Below, in pieces: positions 45,262 to 53,811 of a DNA stretch of 64,000 bases. This DNA is from Paenibacillus albidus (GTDB taxonomy: Bacteria > Bacillota > Bacilli > Paenibacillales > Paenibacillaceae): the NCBI RefSeq assembly GCF_014644435.1, contig NZ_BMKR01000001.1, positions 186,001-250,000 on the forward strand. Reading direction: 5' to 3'. The stretch's first letter is position 1. Each line of letters opens with the position of its first letter. The notes below the pieces were generated by a model. That model made no database searches. It saw only the letters and a list, made by a program, of their open reading frames with translations, and was not told the DNA's origin. The translations under genes were made by a program, and so were the position numbers.

Positions 45262-46341
45262 TTATTTCTTCACCGGCACTTTGATCTCCAGCTCTTTAAT
45301 GTACTCCCTCACTGGCATACCCTTGCTGTCCAGCAGGTACTCCCCGGTTTGTTTCCCGTCTTTAAATACGTTGAGATACGGTTTAACCGTAATGAATTTA
45401 GGTGTTGTAATAAAAGGCTCGAATAACAAGTCCTGATTAGATTTGTTGCTTGTGCTTAGCTCAGGGCTTCCCTGGCCGCCAATAAACTTAAGCGCCTTGC
45501 CTTGGTCATCAAATACATCATACCCAATAGCAGAGAGGGCTGCAGCGCCGGTCCCGAAACGTTTGGATACTTTCCCCGGCAATCCCTGGGCTGAAATGGC
45601 TACCCTTGTAGTAAAAGGAGTTAATTCTGCTTTGTTGAAGGTTACACCCACTCCATCGAAGGTTTTGGTGGCAGCCGGCTTCAGCACAATACTGTTGCCT
45701 ATTTTGGTAACGGGAATGCTGATGTTGAACGGTTCCTCAATCCCTGCAACCGTCAGCTTCAATTTAATTGTAAATTTCTCCGGCAGCGGGACTTGCCCGT
45801 TCAGTCCGGAATTGGAATAATCGGTGACTCTCACCAAAACAGACTGATTGTCCGCGCCTGCGGTATACACGGAATCCAATGGATAACTTTCGGTCCGGCC
45901 ATCCGGCGTCTGTTGATTGATGAACCATTCCAGCTTTTTAATGACGCCCTTGGCACCCTCCGGCTCCACTGCTATGTTACCTTTGGAATCCTTGTAGCTT
46001 CCTGCAAAATGGGTGAGCATTTCCGTAGCATTCCGGTTGAGCGTCACCGCCAGACGTGTTCCGTCGTACAGAAGCTGGGATACACTGACGGTCATTCCGC
46101 TTTGGGTATCGCTCAGGCCGGATACGGCGGCCAGTCCTTTGGTCTCGGCAATTTGCAGCCCCAGATCACCGGCAGTAAGGAAAGAACCTTTAGCAGTTGC
46201 AGGGGTCTTGGCGGCCGCTGAAGCTGTGGCAGTAGGGATGACGGATTGACCAGAGACTGCGCCTGTTGCCGCATAAGAGACTGTACCCATCAATAAGCTG
46301 ACCGCCATAGCAGAAGTTAAAGCCATTTTCATTTTCTTCAT
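45262..46341 (-). CDS. Secreted DUF4179/DUF5643-type protein, paralogue of the anti-sigma protein
   Basis: About 359 aa. An N-terminal signal peptide (MKMALTSAMAVSLLMGTVSYAA) precedes a domain matching the extracellular half of the next gene (GDLGLQIAETKGL, ITVSVSQLLYDGTR, then a DUF5643-like end EYIKELEIKVPVKK). It lacks the cytoplasmic part and the internal membrane helix, so it is released or cell-wall held. ATG 46341 has AGGAGG upstream. It is 53 bases downstream of the anti-sigma gene, probably the same operon. Confidence 0.8.
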   Translation of the reverse strand: MKKMKMALTSAMAVSLLMGTVSYAATGAVSGQSVIPTATASAAAKTPATAKGSFLTAGDLGLQIAETKGLAAVSGLSDTQSGMTVSVSQLLYDGTRLAVTLNRNATEMLTHFAGSYKDSKGNIAVEPEGAKGVIKKLEWFINQQTPDGRTESYPLDSVYTAGADNQSVLVRVTDYSNSGLNGQVPLPEKFTIKLKLTVAGIEEPFNISIPVTKIGNSIVLKPAATKTFDGVGVTFNKAELTPFTTRVAISAQGLPGKVSKRFGTGAAALSAIGYDVFDDQGKALKFIGGQGSPELSTSNKSNQDLLFEPFITTPKFITVKPYLNVFKDGKQTGEYLLDSKGMPVREYIKELEIKVPVKK

Positions 46342-46394
46342 TATTTGTTTCCTCCTAAGTAGTATAATTATCAGCATTCCGTTGAATTTAGAGA

Positions 46395-47603
46395 TTAAGG
46401 GACCTGCACGGTCATCTCAAGCTCCTTAATGTAATTTTTGAGCGGCATCCCGTGTTCATCCAGCTTGAACTCCCCGCTGGCCTTGCCGTCTTTGAACACA
46501 TACAGGTAGGGTCTAATGGTGAACTGCCGGGGTGTGGAAGCAAACGGCTCATAGATCAGATCCTGATACAGAACGGGTGCCTTCTGCCTGTATTCCCCTT
46601 GACTGGAAAGCTGACCAAGCATTTGGCCCTGCTCATCGAACAGCTCATACTGAATTTTGCTCAGCTCTCCCCCTGCTCCCAGACCCGTATACTCTGCAGA
46701 TTCATGGTCCGCAGCTTTGGCAGCCAAAGTGATTTTCGTTGAGATCGGCGATAATTCCGCCTTCACTAACGTGATCTGAATCCCATCGTATTCTTTGCTT
46801 ATTTCCGGGGATACGACCACATTGTTTGTATTTTTCTTAACAGGGACCTCTATGGTATAAACCTCTTCAACTCCGCTCAGGGTCAGTTCCAATGTCAGCC
46901 CGAAAGATTCCGGCAGCTTCGGCAGTTCCTGTCCCGGCTTGGACAATTCCATAAAATTGATCAGAACCGAGTCGGCATTCCCCCCATCCACCCAAGTCAC
47001 AGCACCCCGCTCCGGTGATGGGTTTGCAGGATCATCTAGAGTCTGATTCAAGGCTTCTCCGTTTGCATACAGCTTTACATTCCTTAGCACCGCTTTTGTG
47101 CCTTCCGGTTCCACAACTATTGTGCCATCCGCACCCCTATAATTCCCATGAAAGTAACTTTCAGTTCCGGGCGCCTCCCTCTGAATAGCAACCACTGCAC
47201 GGATTCCGTCATACATCACCTCCTTCACATTTACAGTAATTCCGTCATGGGAATCGCTGTAGTGCACCTCTTCTGTCAGTCCCTTCTCGGCCGCTGTCTT
47301 AAGCCCCAGATCGCCAGCCAGCTTGAAAATCCCGTTCACCAGCGGAATCGATTTCAGCGATTTGGCCATCACCGGGGACACAAAACCCGAAGCGACCACG
47401 ATTAGAAATAGGGCTGCCGCCACTATCAGGGCTACCACCGGTTTACGGTAAATACGGCCTCTGCGGGCAGCCTCTTTCCGGGAGAGCCGCTTCGGGATAT
47501 GCTTCCCGCTTGAAGCCCAGACCCGCTCATACAGATCATCCGGACATTTCATATCTGCTGCCGTCTGCTGCAAACGGTGCCTCATCTGTTCTTCAATGGA
47601 CAT
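46395..47603 (-). CDS. Membrane anti-sigma factor-like protein (DUF4179/DUF5643)
   Basis: About 402 aa. Cytoplasmic N-terminus (residues 1-60), one membrane helix near 62-82 (VVALIVAAALFLIVVASGFV), then a large extracellular part with DUF4179-like and DUF5643-like domains. It overlaps the ECF sigma gene end by 11 bases (translationally coupled), so it most likely binds that sigma factor and releases it on an envelope signal. ATG 47603 has AAGGAGGAG upstream. Confidence 0.85.
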   Translation of the reverse strand: MSIEEQMRHRLQQTAADMKCPDDLYERVWASSGKHIPKRLSRKEAARRGRIYRKPVVALIVAAALFLIVVASGFVSPVMAKSLKSIPLVNGIFKLAGDLGLKTAAEKGLTEEVHYSDSHDGITVNVKEVMYDGIRAVVAIQREAPGTESYFHGNYRGADGTIVVEPEGTKAVLRNVKLYANGEALNQTLDDPANPSPERGAVTWVDGGNADSVLINFMELSKPGQELPKLPESFGLTLELTLSGVEEVYTIEVPVKKNTNNVVVSPEISKEYDGIQITLVKAELSPISTKITLAAKAADHESAEYTGLGAGGELSKIQYELFDEQGQMLGQLSSQGEYRQKAPVLYQDLIYEPFASTPRQFTIRPYLYVFKDGKASGEFKLDEHGMPLKNYIKELEMTVQVP

Positions 47604-48171
47604 AATACGGCTCCTCCTTATCATCCATTAACAACACGGCGTGCTCCCGTAATGCCTTCAACGCCAGGTGATGTCTTGATTTCACGGTTCCCAGAGGAAT
47701 GTCGAGGATGCCTGCAATCTCGTTCAGGCTGTAATCATGGTAGTAGCGTAAGATCACAACTACACGCAGTTTATAGGATAAGCCCTGAATCGCCTCCAGC
47801 ATCTCCCTGCTTGTTTCATGAAGGACAATGGAGGTATCGGGGGCCATCTGCACTCTTTCCACTTCGAGCATCGCTTTGCGTTCAAAAAGGCGGAATCTTC
47901 TCCACGTCTTTCGCCTCCAGTCCTGCACCTGCCGCACCACAATCCCGTGCAGCCAATGCCGGAACGGCCGGTTTGAATCATACCCTGCAATCGAGGTCCA
48001 CAGCTTCATATATACTTCATTCATGACATCCTCCACATCCCGCGGATTCCCGAGCAGAAAGGTTGCCGTCCGGTATACATCTTGAACCGTCGCCTCGTAA
48101 ACCCGGCGAAACGCCTCTTGATCGCCTGCGGCCAGCCCTTCCACCCAAGGAGTGATGTCCAGCTCTCTCAA
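47593..48171 (-). CDS. ECF-type RNA polymerase sigma factor
   Basis: About 192 aa. Region 2 (YRTATFLLGNPRDVEDVMNEVYMKLW) and region 4 (LRYYHDYSLNEIAGILDIPLGTVKSRHHLALKAL) are clear. It directs transcription to a small stress or envelope regulon, held by the anti-sigma partner encoded next. Close to the SigV/SigW class. A promoter fitting ECF recognition lies upstream. Confidence 0.92.
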   Translation of the reverse strand: MRELDITPWVEGLAAGDQEAFRRVYEATVQDVYRTATFLLGNPRDVEDVMNEVYMKLWTSIAGYDSNRPFRHWLHGIVVRQVQDWRRKTWRRFRLFERKAMLEVERVQMAPDTSIVLHETSREMLEAIQGLSYKLRVVVILRYYHDYSLNEIAGILDIPLGTVKSRHHLALKALREHAVLLMDDKEEPYYVH

Positions 48172-48207
48172 GGTTCTTCCCTCCTCATGCGTGATTTCAT
48201 GTATGTA

Positions 48208-48233
48208 TTCGTCCCGAGTCCGAAAAAGGTTCA
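48208..48233 (-). promoter_or_regulatory. Putative autoregulatory ECF promoter
   Basis: On the minus strand TGAACC, 16 bases, CGAATA. Typical ECF promoters read TGAAAC-N16-CGTC, so the -35 is good and the -10 partial. It lies about 35 bases before the sigma ATG. Confidence 0.5.
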
Positions 48234-48246
48234 GTACAGTTCAAAA

Positions 48247-48289
48247 AAAAAGGCTATTCCACGGTCGGGGACCGTGGAATAGCCTTTTT
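48247..48289. terminator. Strong bidirectional terminator
   Basis: Perfect 16-bp stem (48251-48266 with 48270-48285) with A-run before and T-run after. Confidence 0.92.
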
Positions 48290-48333
48290 AAATTACAATT
48301 TCTTGCGTTCGGTACACCGCAGAAGTGCCCTGC

Positions 48334-48594
48334 TCAATCATCGTCTTCGCTGTCATCATCATTCTTGCGCAGGCTTTCCAGATAATCCGCCGTAGCCCGG
48401 TCACGGGCCCGTCCTTTTTCTTTCAGCCGTTCAATCCCCGGAAGAATGAGCAGGTCGATCTCTTTCTGAATCGTATAAGCCAAATCGTAACGGCTTTGAT
48501 CCTCCAGATAGGAGCCCACCTCGATTAGACCGTTATATCGGTCCAGCTCTTCACGTGTCAGCAGGCCCCGTACCTGTACGCTGCAATGACGCAT
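48334..48594 (-). CDS. Hypothetical acidic-tailed protein downstream of NADH dehydrogenase
   Basis: About 86 aa, unrecognised. Predicted helical (LTREELDRYNGLIEVGSYLE) with a strongly acidic end (DDDSEDDD). It begins one base after the yumB stop, so translational coupling is likely; an in-frame TTG at 48624 would overlap yumB. It may assist the neighbouring enzyme; no function can be named. Confidence 0.6.
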   Translation of the reverse strand: MRHCSVQVRGLLTREELDRYNGLIEVGSYLEDQSRYDLAYTIQKEIDLLILPGIERLKEKGRARDRATADYLESLRKNDDDSEDDD

Positions 48595-48595
48595 C

Positions 48596-49789
48596 TTAAC
48601 GGAATCTGCCTTTTTTGAGTACAAGCGGAATGCCGCCGATAATAAACAGATAGCGCATATCCACGACTTTCTTCAATTGAGCCGCTGTCCAGCCTTTGTA
48701 CGTCTTGTCGCCGACAACAGCAATACCTTGTCCCTTGCCCAGGGAAGCTACTGTTCCTTTATTGCTGAAGACAAATTTCTTCGGCTGCTGGTTGCGGATT
48801 GAGGCGACCAGATTATGCGCACAGCACTCACCCTGCTGCATCGCAATTTGGGCGGTTGGCGGATAAGGGCGTCCTTCCGGGTTAATCATCAGGGAGCCGT
48901 CTCCAATAATGAAGATGTTGTCATGTCCAGGCGCGCGCAGGAACTCATCCACTTTCACACGCCCACGCATAGCTTCAAAACCTGCGGCTTCAATCAGACG
49001 GTTCCCGCGGATACCGCCTGTCCAGACAATGGTCGAGGCTTTGATCTCTTCACCGGTTGCCAGAATTACAGCGTTCGGCAGACACTCCTTGATCGCTACG
49101 CCCATCTTGAAGGTAACACCCTTCTTTGTCAGCACGTTCATGGCATGTTCAACCAGCTCAGGAGCAAAGCCCGGCAGAGCGGTAGGAGCAGCCTCTACGT
49201 TATATATATTTACCATACTTGGATCAACATCATATTCTTTGCACAGGCCCGGAACCCGGTCCGCTAATTCGGCTACGAATTCAATACCGCTGAAACCGGC
49301 GCCGCCGATGACAAAATTGATGTGCTCCTGGGCACTGTTGTCGTTCTTATACTTGGCAAACTGATATTCGATGTGCTCACGGATCAGACGCACAGAGTTG
49401 ATGCTGCGGATGGTCATTGCATATTTATCAAGACCCGGAATACCGAAGGTTTCCGGTTCTCCGCCAAGTGCGATAACCAGGTAATCATAGGAAAGGGTAC
49501 CGTCCTCCAGAATTACTTTCTTCTGCTGGGTACGGATTTCCTGTACGGATGATTTAACCAGATCAATTTTGAATTCATCAATCAGCTTGGAAATGGACAC
49601 CCTTGTATGCTCAACGCTGTCCGTTCCGGCTGCAGGCATATGCAGGTGGGTAGTGAAATAGTGATACTCATGGCGGTTCACTAGTGTCACATCAGCCTCA
49701 TTGTAGTTCAAGGCCTTTTGCAAACGCTGGGCGGTTAAAATACCTCCGTACCCGGCGCCTAAGATTACGATTTTGGGAATACTGCTCAT
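48596..49789 (-). CDS. yumB: Type II NADH dehydrogenase (YumB-like)
   Basis: About 397 aa. FAD motif ILGAGYGGILTAQRL, a second Rossmann motif VIGGAGFSGIEFVAEL for NADH, and the C-terminal FAD-binding DNIFIIGDGS. Such NDH-2 enzymes feed electrons from NADH into menaquinone without proton pumping. It is divergent from yumC, as in Bacillus, where the same two genes are neighbours. Confidence 0.9.
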   Translation of the reverse strand: MSSIPKIVILGAGYGGILTAQRLQKALNYNEADVTLVNRHEYHYFTTHLHMPAAGTDSVEHTRVSISKLIDEFKIDLVKSSVQEIRTQQKKVILEDGTLSYDYLVIALGGEPETFGIPGLDKYAMTIRSINSVRLIREHIEYQFAKYKNDNSAQEHINFVIGGAGFSGIEFVAELADRVPGLCKEYDVDPSMVNIYNVEAAPTALPGFAPELVEHAMNVLTKKGVTFKMGVAIKECLPNAVILATGEEIKASTIVWTGGIRGNRLIEAAGFEAMRGRVKVDEFLRAPGHDNIFIIGDGSLMINPEGRPYPPTAQIAMQQGECCAHNLVASIRNQQPKKFVFSNKGTVASLGKGQGIAVVGDKTYKGWTAAQLKKVVDMRYLFIIGGIPLVLKKGRFR

Positions 49790-49993
49790 CTTCCGGCTCC
49801 TTCCAACAGGTGGATCTGTCTATGTGTTATTTTTTGTGAATCTTTTTGTGAAATTATACACTTAAATATAGAGGAATTTCCAATCAAACTTAAAGGAAAT
49901 CTAAAATGACCATATCTATTGTAAACCTTAGTGTGGTTTTAATCAAATTAAATAATACAAAAAAACGTCACAATTTTAGGAAAAGCAAAGCCT

Positions 49994-50022
49994 TTGCAGG
50001 CACATGCCTCTAAGTTTATAAT
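49994..50022 (+). promoter_or_regulatory. SigA-type promoter of yumC
   Basis: TTGCAG (49994-49999), 17-bp spacer, TATAAT (50017-50022). Confidence 0.7.
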
Positions 50023-50078
50023 GAGTAGGTATACAAGTACGGCAAATTGAAACTATCAACTTGGAGGTGCAGTATCCC

Positions 50079-51080
50079 GTGACATTAGAGGAATCCAACG
50101 TCCCTATGAGCGATATGCTAATTATAGGCGGCGGTCCGGCCGGCATGTTTGCCGCATTTTATGGTGGAATGCGTCAGGCTTCGGTAACACTTATTGAAAG
50201 CATGCCCCAACTGGGAGGACAGCTCGCTGCTCTTTATCCCGAGAAATATATTTACGATGTAGCCGGTTTCCCCAAAGTGACGGCGCAGGAGCTTGTGGAC
50301 AATCTGTCCCGGCAAATGGATCTGTTCCAGACCGATATCCGCCTGGAAGAGAAGGTGGTATCGGTCCAAAAACGCGATGAACGCCACTTTGTGGTGACTA
50401 CCGATAAAGCAGAGTACCACAGCAAAGCGGTCATCATTACTGCAGGGGTGGGCGCCTTCGAACCCCGGCGTCTGGAACTGCCTGAGGCTCAGCGTTTCGA
50501 GAAAGCCAATCTGCATTATTTTGTCAGCGACCTCAATGCGTTTAAAGATAAAAAGGTGCTGATCAGCGGCGGCGGCGACTCTGCCGTAGACTGGGCACTT
50601 ATGCTGGAGCCCATCGCCGAGCAAGTCACCCTGATCCATCGCCGGGATAAATTCCGTGCACATGAACACAGTGTGGAGAAGCTGATGGCTTCCAAAGTGA
50701 ATGTAGTTACCCCCACCGAGATCACCGAACTGCACGGGGAGGAATTCATTACCAAGGTGACCTTGTCCCATATCAAGACCAAAGAAACACAGGAGCTTGA
50801 GGTGGATAGTGTAATCGTCAATTTCGGATTTATCTCCTCCCTCGGGCCCATTGCAGAGTGGGGCATCAAGATTGAGAGCAACTCCATCGTGGTGGATTCA
50901 CGTATGGAGACAAATGTACCCGGTATCTTTGCCGCCGGCGACATCACTACGTATCCCGGCAAGCTGAAGCTGATCGCTGTAGGATTTGGCGAAGCCCCAA
51001 CCGCTGTCAACAACGCCAAGGTCTATCTTGACCCTGATGCCAAGCTGTCACCGGGACACAGCAGCAATCTGAAGCTCTAA
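50079..51080 (+). CDS. yumC: Ferredoxin/flavodoxin-NADP reductase (YumC type)
   Basis: About 333 aa, the size of Bacillus YumC (332). Thioredoxin-reductase-like fold: FAD motif [20 protein letters not shown] motif [13 protein letters not shown], and the C-terminal [18 protein letters not shown]. It lacks a CxxC pair, as expected for this reductase. It exchanges electrons between NADPH and ferredoxin or flavodoxin. The GTG at 50079 follows GGAGG by eleven bases; a TTG at 50061 overlaps that site. Confidence 0.92.
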   Translation: MTLEESNVPMSDMLIIGGGPAGMFAAFYGGMRQASVTLIESMPQLGGQLAALYPEKYIYDVAGFPKVTAQELVDNLSRQMDLFQTDIRLEEKVVSVQKRDERHFVVTTDKAEYHSKAVIITAGVGAFEPRRLELPEAQRFEKANLHYFVSDLNAFKDKKVLISGGGDSAVDWALMLEPIAEQVTLIHRRDKFRAHEHSVEKLMASKVNVVTPTEITELHGEEFITKVTLSHIKTKETQELEVDSVIVNFGFISSLGPIAEWGIKIESNSIVVDSRMETNVPGIFAAGDITTYPGKLKLIAVGFGEAPTAVNNAKVYLDPDAKLSPGHSSNLKL

Positions 51081-51117
51081 TACCGGATTTATAACCAGTG
51101 CTTGCACAACAAATAAA

Positions 51118-51163
51118 AGGGTGTCCTCACAGCTGACTTCGCGTCACACTGGGAGGGCACCCT
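51118..51163 (+). terminator. Hairpin after yumC
   Basis: AGGGTGTCCTC pairs with GAGGGCACCCT (one mismatch); only a weak T-run follows. Confidence 0.55.
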
Positions 51164-51223
51164 ATTGGTGTTTCTTTGCGGTTTGATTATATACAGCTGC
51201 TGTAAAGACCCTTTCTTGCAGCC

Positions 51224-51367
51224 TTAATGAAGAACCGCATGAACTGGAGAGTGTAAGTTCCGTTTGCGAATTTCAACGAGTAAAAGAGCGATGAAATCAT
51301 GCTCTAACTGCAGTTCTATCGCTCTGTGGTAAGAGTCAAGAAGCATCTCATCAGACAATTCAACCAT
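51224..51367 (-). CDS. sda: Sporulation checkpoint protein Sda
   Basis: Forty-seven residues, MVELSDEMLLDSYHRAIELQ followed by LEHDFIALLLVEIRKRNLH. This is the helical-hairpin pattern of Sda (compare LSDELLIESYFKA and DFIELIENEIKRRSL in Bacillus), which binds the sensor kinase KinA and blocks Spo0A activation while DNA replication is active. In Bacillus the gene is controlled by DnaA. Three DnaA boxes lie upstream here. It is below the usual length cut-off for gene prediction. Confidence 0.88.
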   Translation of the reverse strand: MVELSDEMLLDSYHRAIELQLEHDFIALLLVEIRKRNLHSPVHAVLH

Positions 51368-51443
51368 AACGTTCACCTACCTTTCCTTTATTTGGATCCT
51401 TTTCTATCATAGCAAACTATCAACTTTCGAACAAGCGTTCCCA

Positions 51444-51543
51444 TTATCCACAAGCAGATGTGGAGATCCTGTGCATAATATGTGAGTAAGGGTTAAGAAG
51501 GCTACAGCTATGCGGTGAACAATGGGGATAATAGTTATACACA
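51444..51543. promoter_or_regulatory. DnaA box cluster upstream of sda
   Basis: TTATCCACA (51444-51452), TTATGCACA on the minus strand (51470-51478) and TTATACACA (51535-51543) all match the DnaA box TTATNCACA. Near matches sit at 51459-51467 and 51481-51489. The nearest box is about 77 bases upstream of the sda start. Apart from the boxes this 313-bp intergenic stretch is AT-rich with nothing else certain. Confidence 0.78.
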
Positions 51544-51680
51544 GGTCAGCGTCCTCTACTAAACCACAAAAATATTTTGATATTTGTCATATTTTACAGA
51601 TTATTACGAGGTTTGAAACACAACTAAACGCTATTTTAGCCTACTACTGTTATTATCGTCAAATCTTAAAAAATGTGTAA

Positions 51681-52343
51681 TTATTGCGGGCGGGTATTTA
51701 CTTCCAAAATCCATATCTTTCCTGTATGGTCCACGGCATAATCGAAGCCCAGTTCTCCCACTCCCGGAAAGTGTCTCTCCATCAATTCGATACAGACCCG
51801 TGTGAGCCGGCGCATCTCCGCTTTTTTCGCCCCGGCTCTAATGCTGGGCAATGATTGCCGCAGGCCCTGGCGGCAGGTCAGCATGGAGCCTCCCTTGCAC
51901 AAATTGGTGACGAACAGTCCGGGACGGGCCAGCCGGCCCACCATGGAACGAAATTCCCACGCCCCGCCATTCTTCACTACTTTGACCCGGTAATCAATCG
52001 GACGCCCTGAAATGCGGGCCAGGGATATCCCTTGCTGAATCAAGTATCTTCTTCTTACCTTCACAGCATCAAGCGCCCGGCGCATCGAGCGAAAATCCCG
52101 GTACACCCGTGTTCTGTCCATGTAAGTAAAGCCATATCCGCGCCGGTCCCGGAATACCTTAATGACCCCGTAACCTCCGCCTCCAACCACCGGTTTGATG
52201 ACCACATTTCCATATCTGCTCAGCATCGCCAGCAATCCTGCTGCACTGTATCCCTTCGTTCTCGGAATGTAACCGGCAACCCTTGCATCGCTAAGCAGCG
52301 CTTCGGTTTTCAGCCACTTGCTGGCCAGTTGTCTTCCCGCCAT
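51681..52343 (-). CDS. YheC/YheD-family ATP-grasp-like protein, short form
   Basis: About 220 aa. KPVVGGGGYGVIKVFRD is the phosphate-binding loop seen in the YheC/YheD endospore coat-associated group; the C-terminal GELGFDYAVDHTGKIWILEVNTRPQ is the ATP-grasp metal-binding end, and the protein stops right there. Family members are found in the spore coat region; their reaction is unknown. ATG 52343 has AGGGAGGAAG directly upstream. Confidence 0.8.
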   Translation of the reverse strand: MAGRQLASKWLKTEALLSDARVAGYIPRTKGYSAAGLLAMLSRYGNVVIKPVVGGGGYGVIKVFRDRRGYGFTYMDRTRVYRDFRSMRRALDAVKVRRRYLIQQGISLARISGRPIDYRVKVVKNGGAWEFRSMVGRLARPGLFVTNLCKGGSMLTCRQGLRQSLPSIRAGAKKAEMRRLTRVCIELMERHFPGVGELGFDYAVDHTGKIWILEVNTRPQ

Positions 52344-52669
52344 CTTCCTCCCTCTCCTTTCAGTTTGCACGACCTACCGTATAGATTACTCAGAGAAGGC
52401 CGCGCCCTCCTGTATGATTGTCCCTCAATCCGGGCCTCCCGCAAAAAAAGGCAGATGCGCGGGGCACCGTTCGCCCTTAGGCCTTCGCCTAAATACCGCA
52501 TTTATCTCCGGCGTTCGCGTATTCGGGCGGAGACGACAGCAAATGCAATACGTTCAGAGCCCGCCTCCCCGATTTCTTGCTTTTCAAACCGAAAAGGGTA
52601 TCGTATAGTAAAGTTATATGACTTGCGGAACAAACAGGAGCATCCGCATACTTAGGGAGGTACTTCCAC
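52344..52669. other. Gene-free 326-bp stretch
   Basis: GC-rich. A small hairpin TTAGGC-CTTC-GCCTAA lies at 52477-52492 and a TATAGT at about 52604-52609 could be a -10, but no good -35 accompanies it. I see no gene or other clear signal. Confidence 0.5.
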
Positions 52670-52879
52670 GTGGCTGAGTTTTTCGAGGTTCTATATTGGG
52701 TGGCTATGGTGGGCATGTCTGTCGTCCTGGCCGGAGTTACCATCCTGGTCTGCGCCATCGGCTTCAAGTTCATCAAGGACCGCCGCAGATTACTGGGGGC
52801 AGGCTGTATCGCCTTCTCGCTTGGCGCAGCAGCTATGGTCGTATTCATGATTAATTACAAGTTCATTATCCCGGCCTGA
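52670..52879 (+). CDS. Hypothetical small membrane protein, two helices
   Basis: About 69 aa. GTG start with GGGAGG ten bases upstream. Two hydrophobic segments (LYWVAMVGMSVVLAGVTILV and LGAGCIAFSLGAAAMVVFMI) flank a basic loop (KFIKDRRR), so the protein spans the membrane twice. Not recognised. A clear terminator follows, which supports it as a real transcript. Confidence 0.65.
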   Translation: MAEFFEVLYWVAMVGMSVVLAGVTILVCAIGFKFIKDRRRLLGAGCIAFSLGAAAMVVFMINYKFIIPA

Positions 52880-52900
52880 TTGTAAGCGCATTACTGAGGG

Positions 52901-52938
52901 GTGTCCTGCAAGCCATGTGGCTGCGGGGCACTTTTTTA
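52901..52938 (+). terminator. Terminator of the small membrane protein gene
   Basis: GTGTCCTGCAAGCC pairs imperfectly with GGCTGCGGGGCAC, followed by six T. Confidence 0.75.
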
Positions 52939-53004
52939 TTTGGGGGTACCCTGTTCAGCGGTCGCGCTGCTTCCACCCAGGCACGGCTGGAACTTCCCAC
53001 CTAA

Positions 53005-53058
53005 TAAATAAAAGGGCCGTCTCAGCAGCCATTTACATGGCGTTGGAGACAGCCCTCT
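53005..53058 (-). terminator. Terminator of the Fe-S carrier gene
   Basis: Leftward AGGGCTGTCTC ... GAGACGGCCCT stem with an inner hairpin, followed by TTTATTTATT. Confidence 0.65.
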
Positions 53059-53080
53059 ATAATCCTTAGATATTCACCTC

Positions 53081-53440
53081 TTAACAAGGCTCCTCATTCG
53101 GCTTGCCGGCATCAAGCGCCGTTCTGAAGCTTGAGCCGCAACCGCAGGTTGCTGTGGCGTTCGGGTTGTTGATGGTGAAGCCGCCGGTCATGCCGGATTC
53201 TTCGAAGTCGATCTCCAGCCCATCCAGGTAGCGGAGGTTCTCCTTCTCCACCACAACCTTCATGCCTTCGATGTCCATGTACACATCCTGGTCGCTCTCA
53301 TTATCGTCAAATCCCATTGCATAGGAGAAACCGCTGCAGCCGCCCGGCGTTACGCCAATACGGAGGAACATGTCCGGCACTTCTTGTTCGGCCAGCATGG
53401 ATTTCAGTTGTCCCGCCGCCGTTTCGCTGATAGTAATCAT
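53081..53440 (-). CDS. erpA: A-type iron-sulfur cluster carrier (ErpA/YutM)
   Basis: About 119 aa. The three cluster-binding cysteines are present: GGCSGFSY and the C-terminal TCGCGSSF. It receives Fe-S clusters from the SUF scaffold and delivers them to target enzymes, such as the radical SAM MqnE or the Sdh subunits. ATG 53440 has AGGAGGG upstream; longer readings lack support. Confidence 0.9.
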   Translation of the reverse strand: MITISETAAGQLKSMLAEQEVPDMFLRIGVTPGGCSGFSYAMGFDDNESDQDVYMDIEGMKVVVEKENLRYLDGLEIDFEESGMTGGFTINNPNATATCGCGSSFRTALDAGKPNEEPC

Positions 53441-53630
53441 AATCTGAACCCTCCTGAAAATGATGTGAGCCCGCTTCCCAGTCACAAACCAGGCTCCGTA
53501 TTATAGGGCCTTCCGGCCAAAAGTTATTTTCTATATAAAAATAAGTATACTCCACTATTCCTTTGCCCTCAAGTGATAACTTCGCCCCCCGGAGTCAAAT
53601 ATTCCAAACCCCTTCATTGGGCTGCAACTG

Positions 53631-53659
53631 TTGCTCCCCTTCTGAGAGAGGTTTATAAT
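53631..53659 (+). promoter_or_regulatory. Possible SigA promoter of mqnE
   Basis: TTGCTC (53631-53636), 17-bp spacer, TATAAT (53654-53659). It would give a leader of roughly 145 bases. The rest of the 371-bp gap holds no other clear element. Confidence 0.5.
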
Positions 53660-53811
53660 AGGAAAAGCTGCATCCGGTAAAAATTCGGAATTTTGTCACG
53701 GAGGTTATTGTAACCTTTTGTCCATAAGTTGGACGGCTGCCCGCTTCGGAGTTCGTCCCGGAATCATCCCGCAATGCCTTTTTGCCATGTAAAACTTCAG
53801 GAGGAAATAAT

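Noticed and set aside
51681..52343. Frameshift or truncation of the YheC/YheD-like gene
   Set aside because: The ending EVNTRPQ is a natural end in short family members, and no continuing frame is seen downstream.
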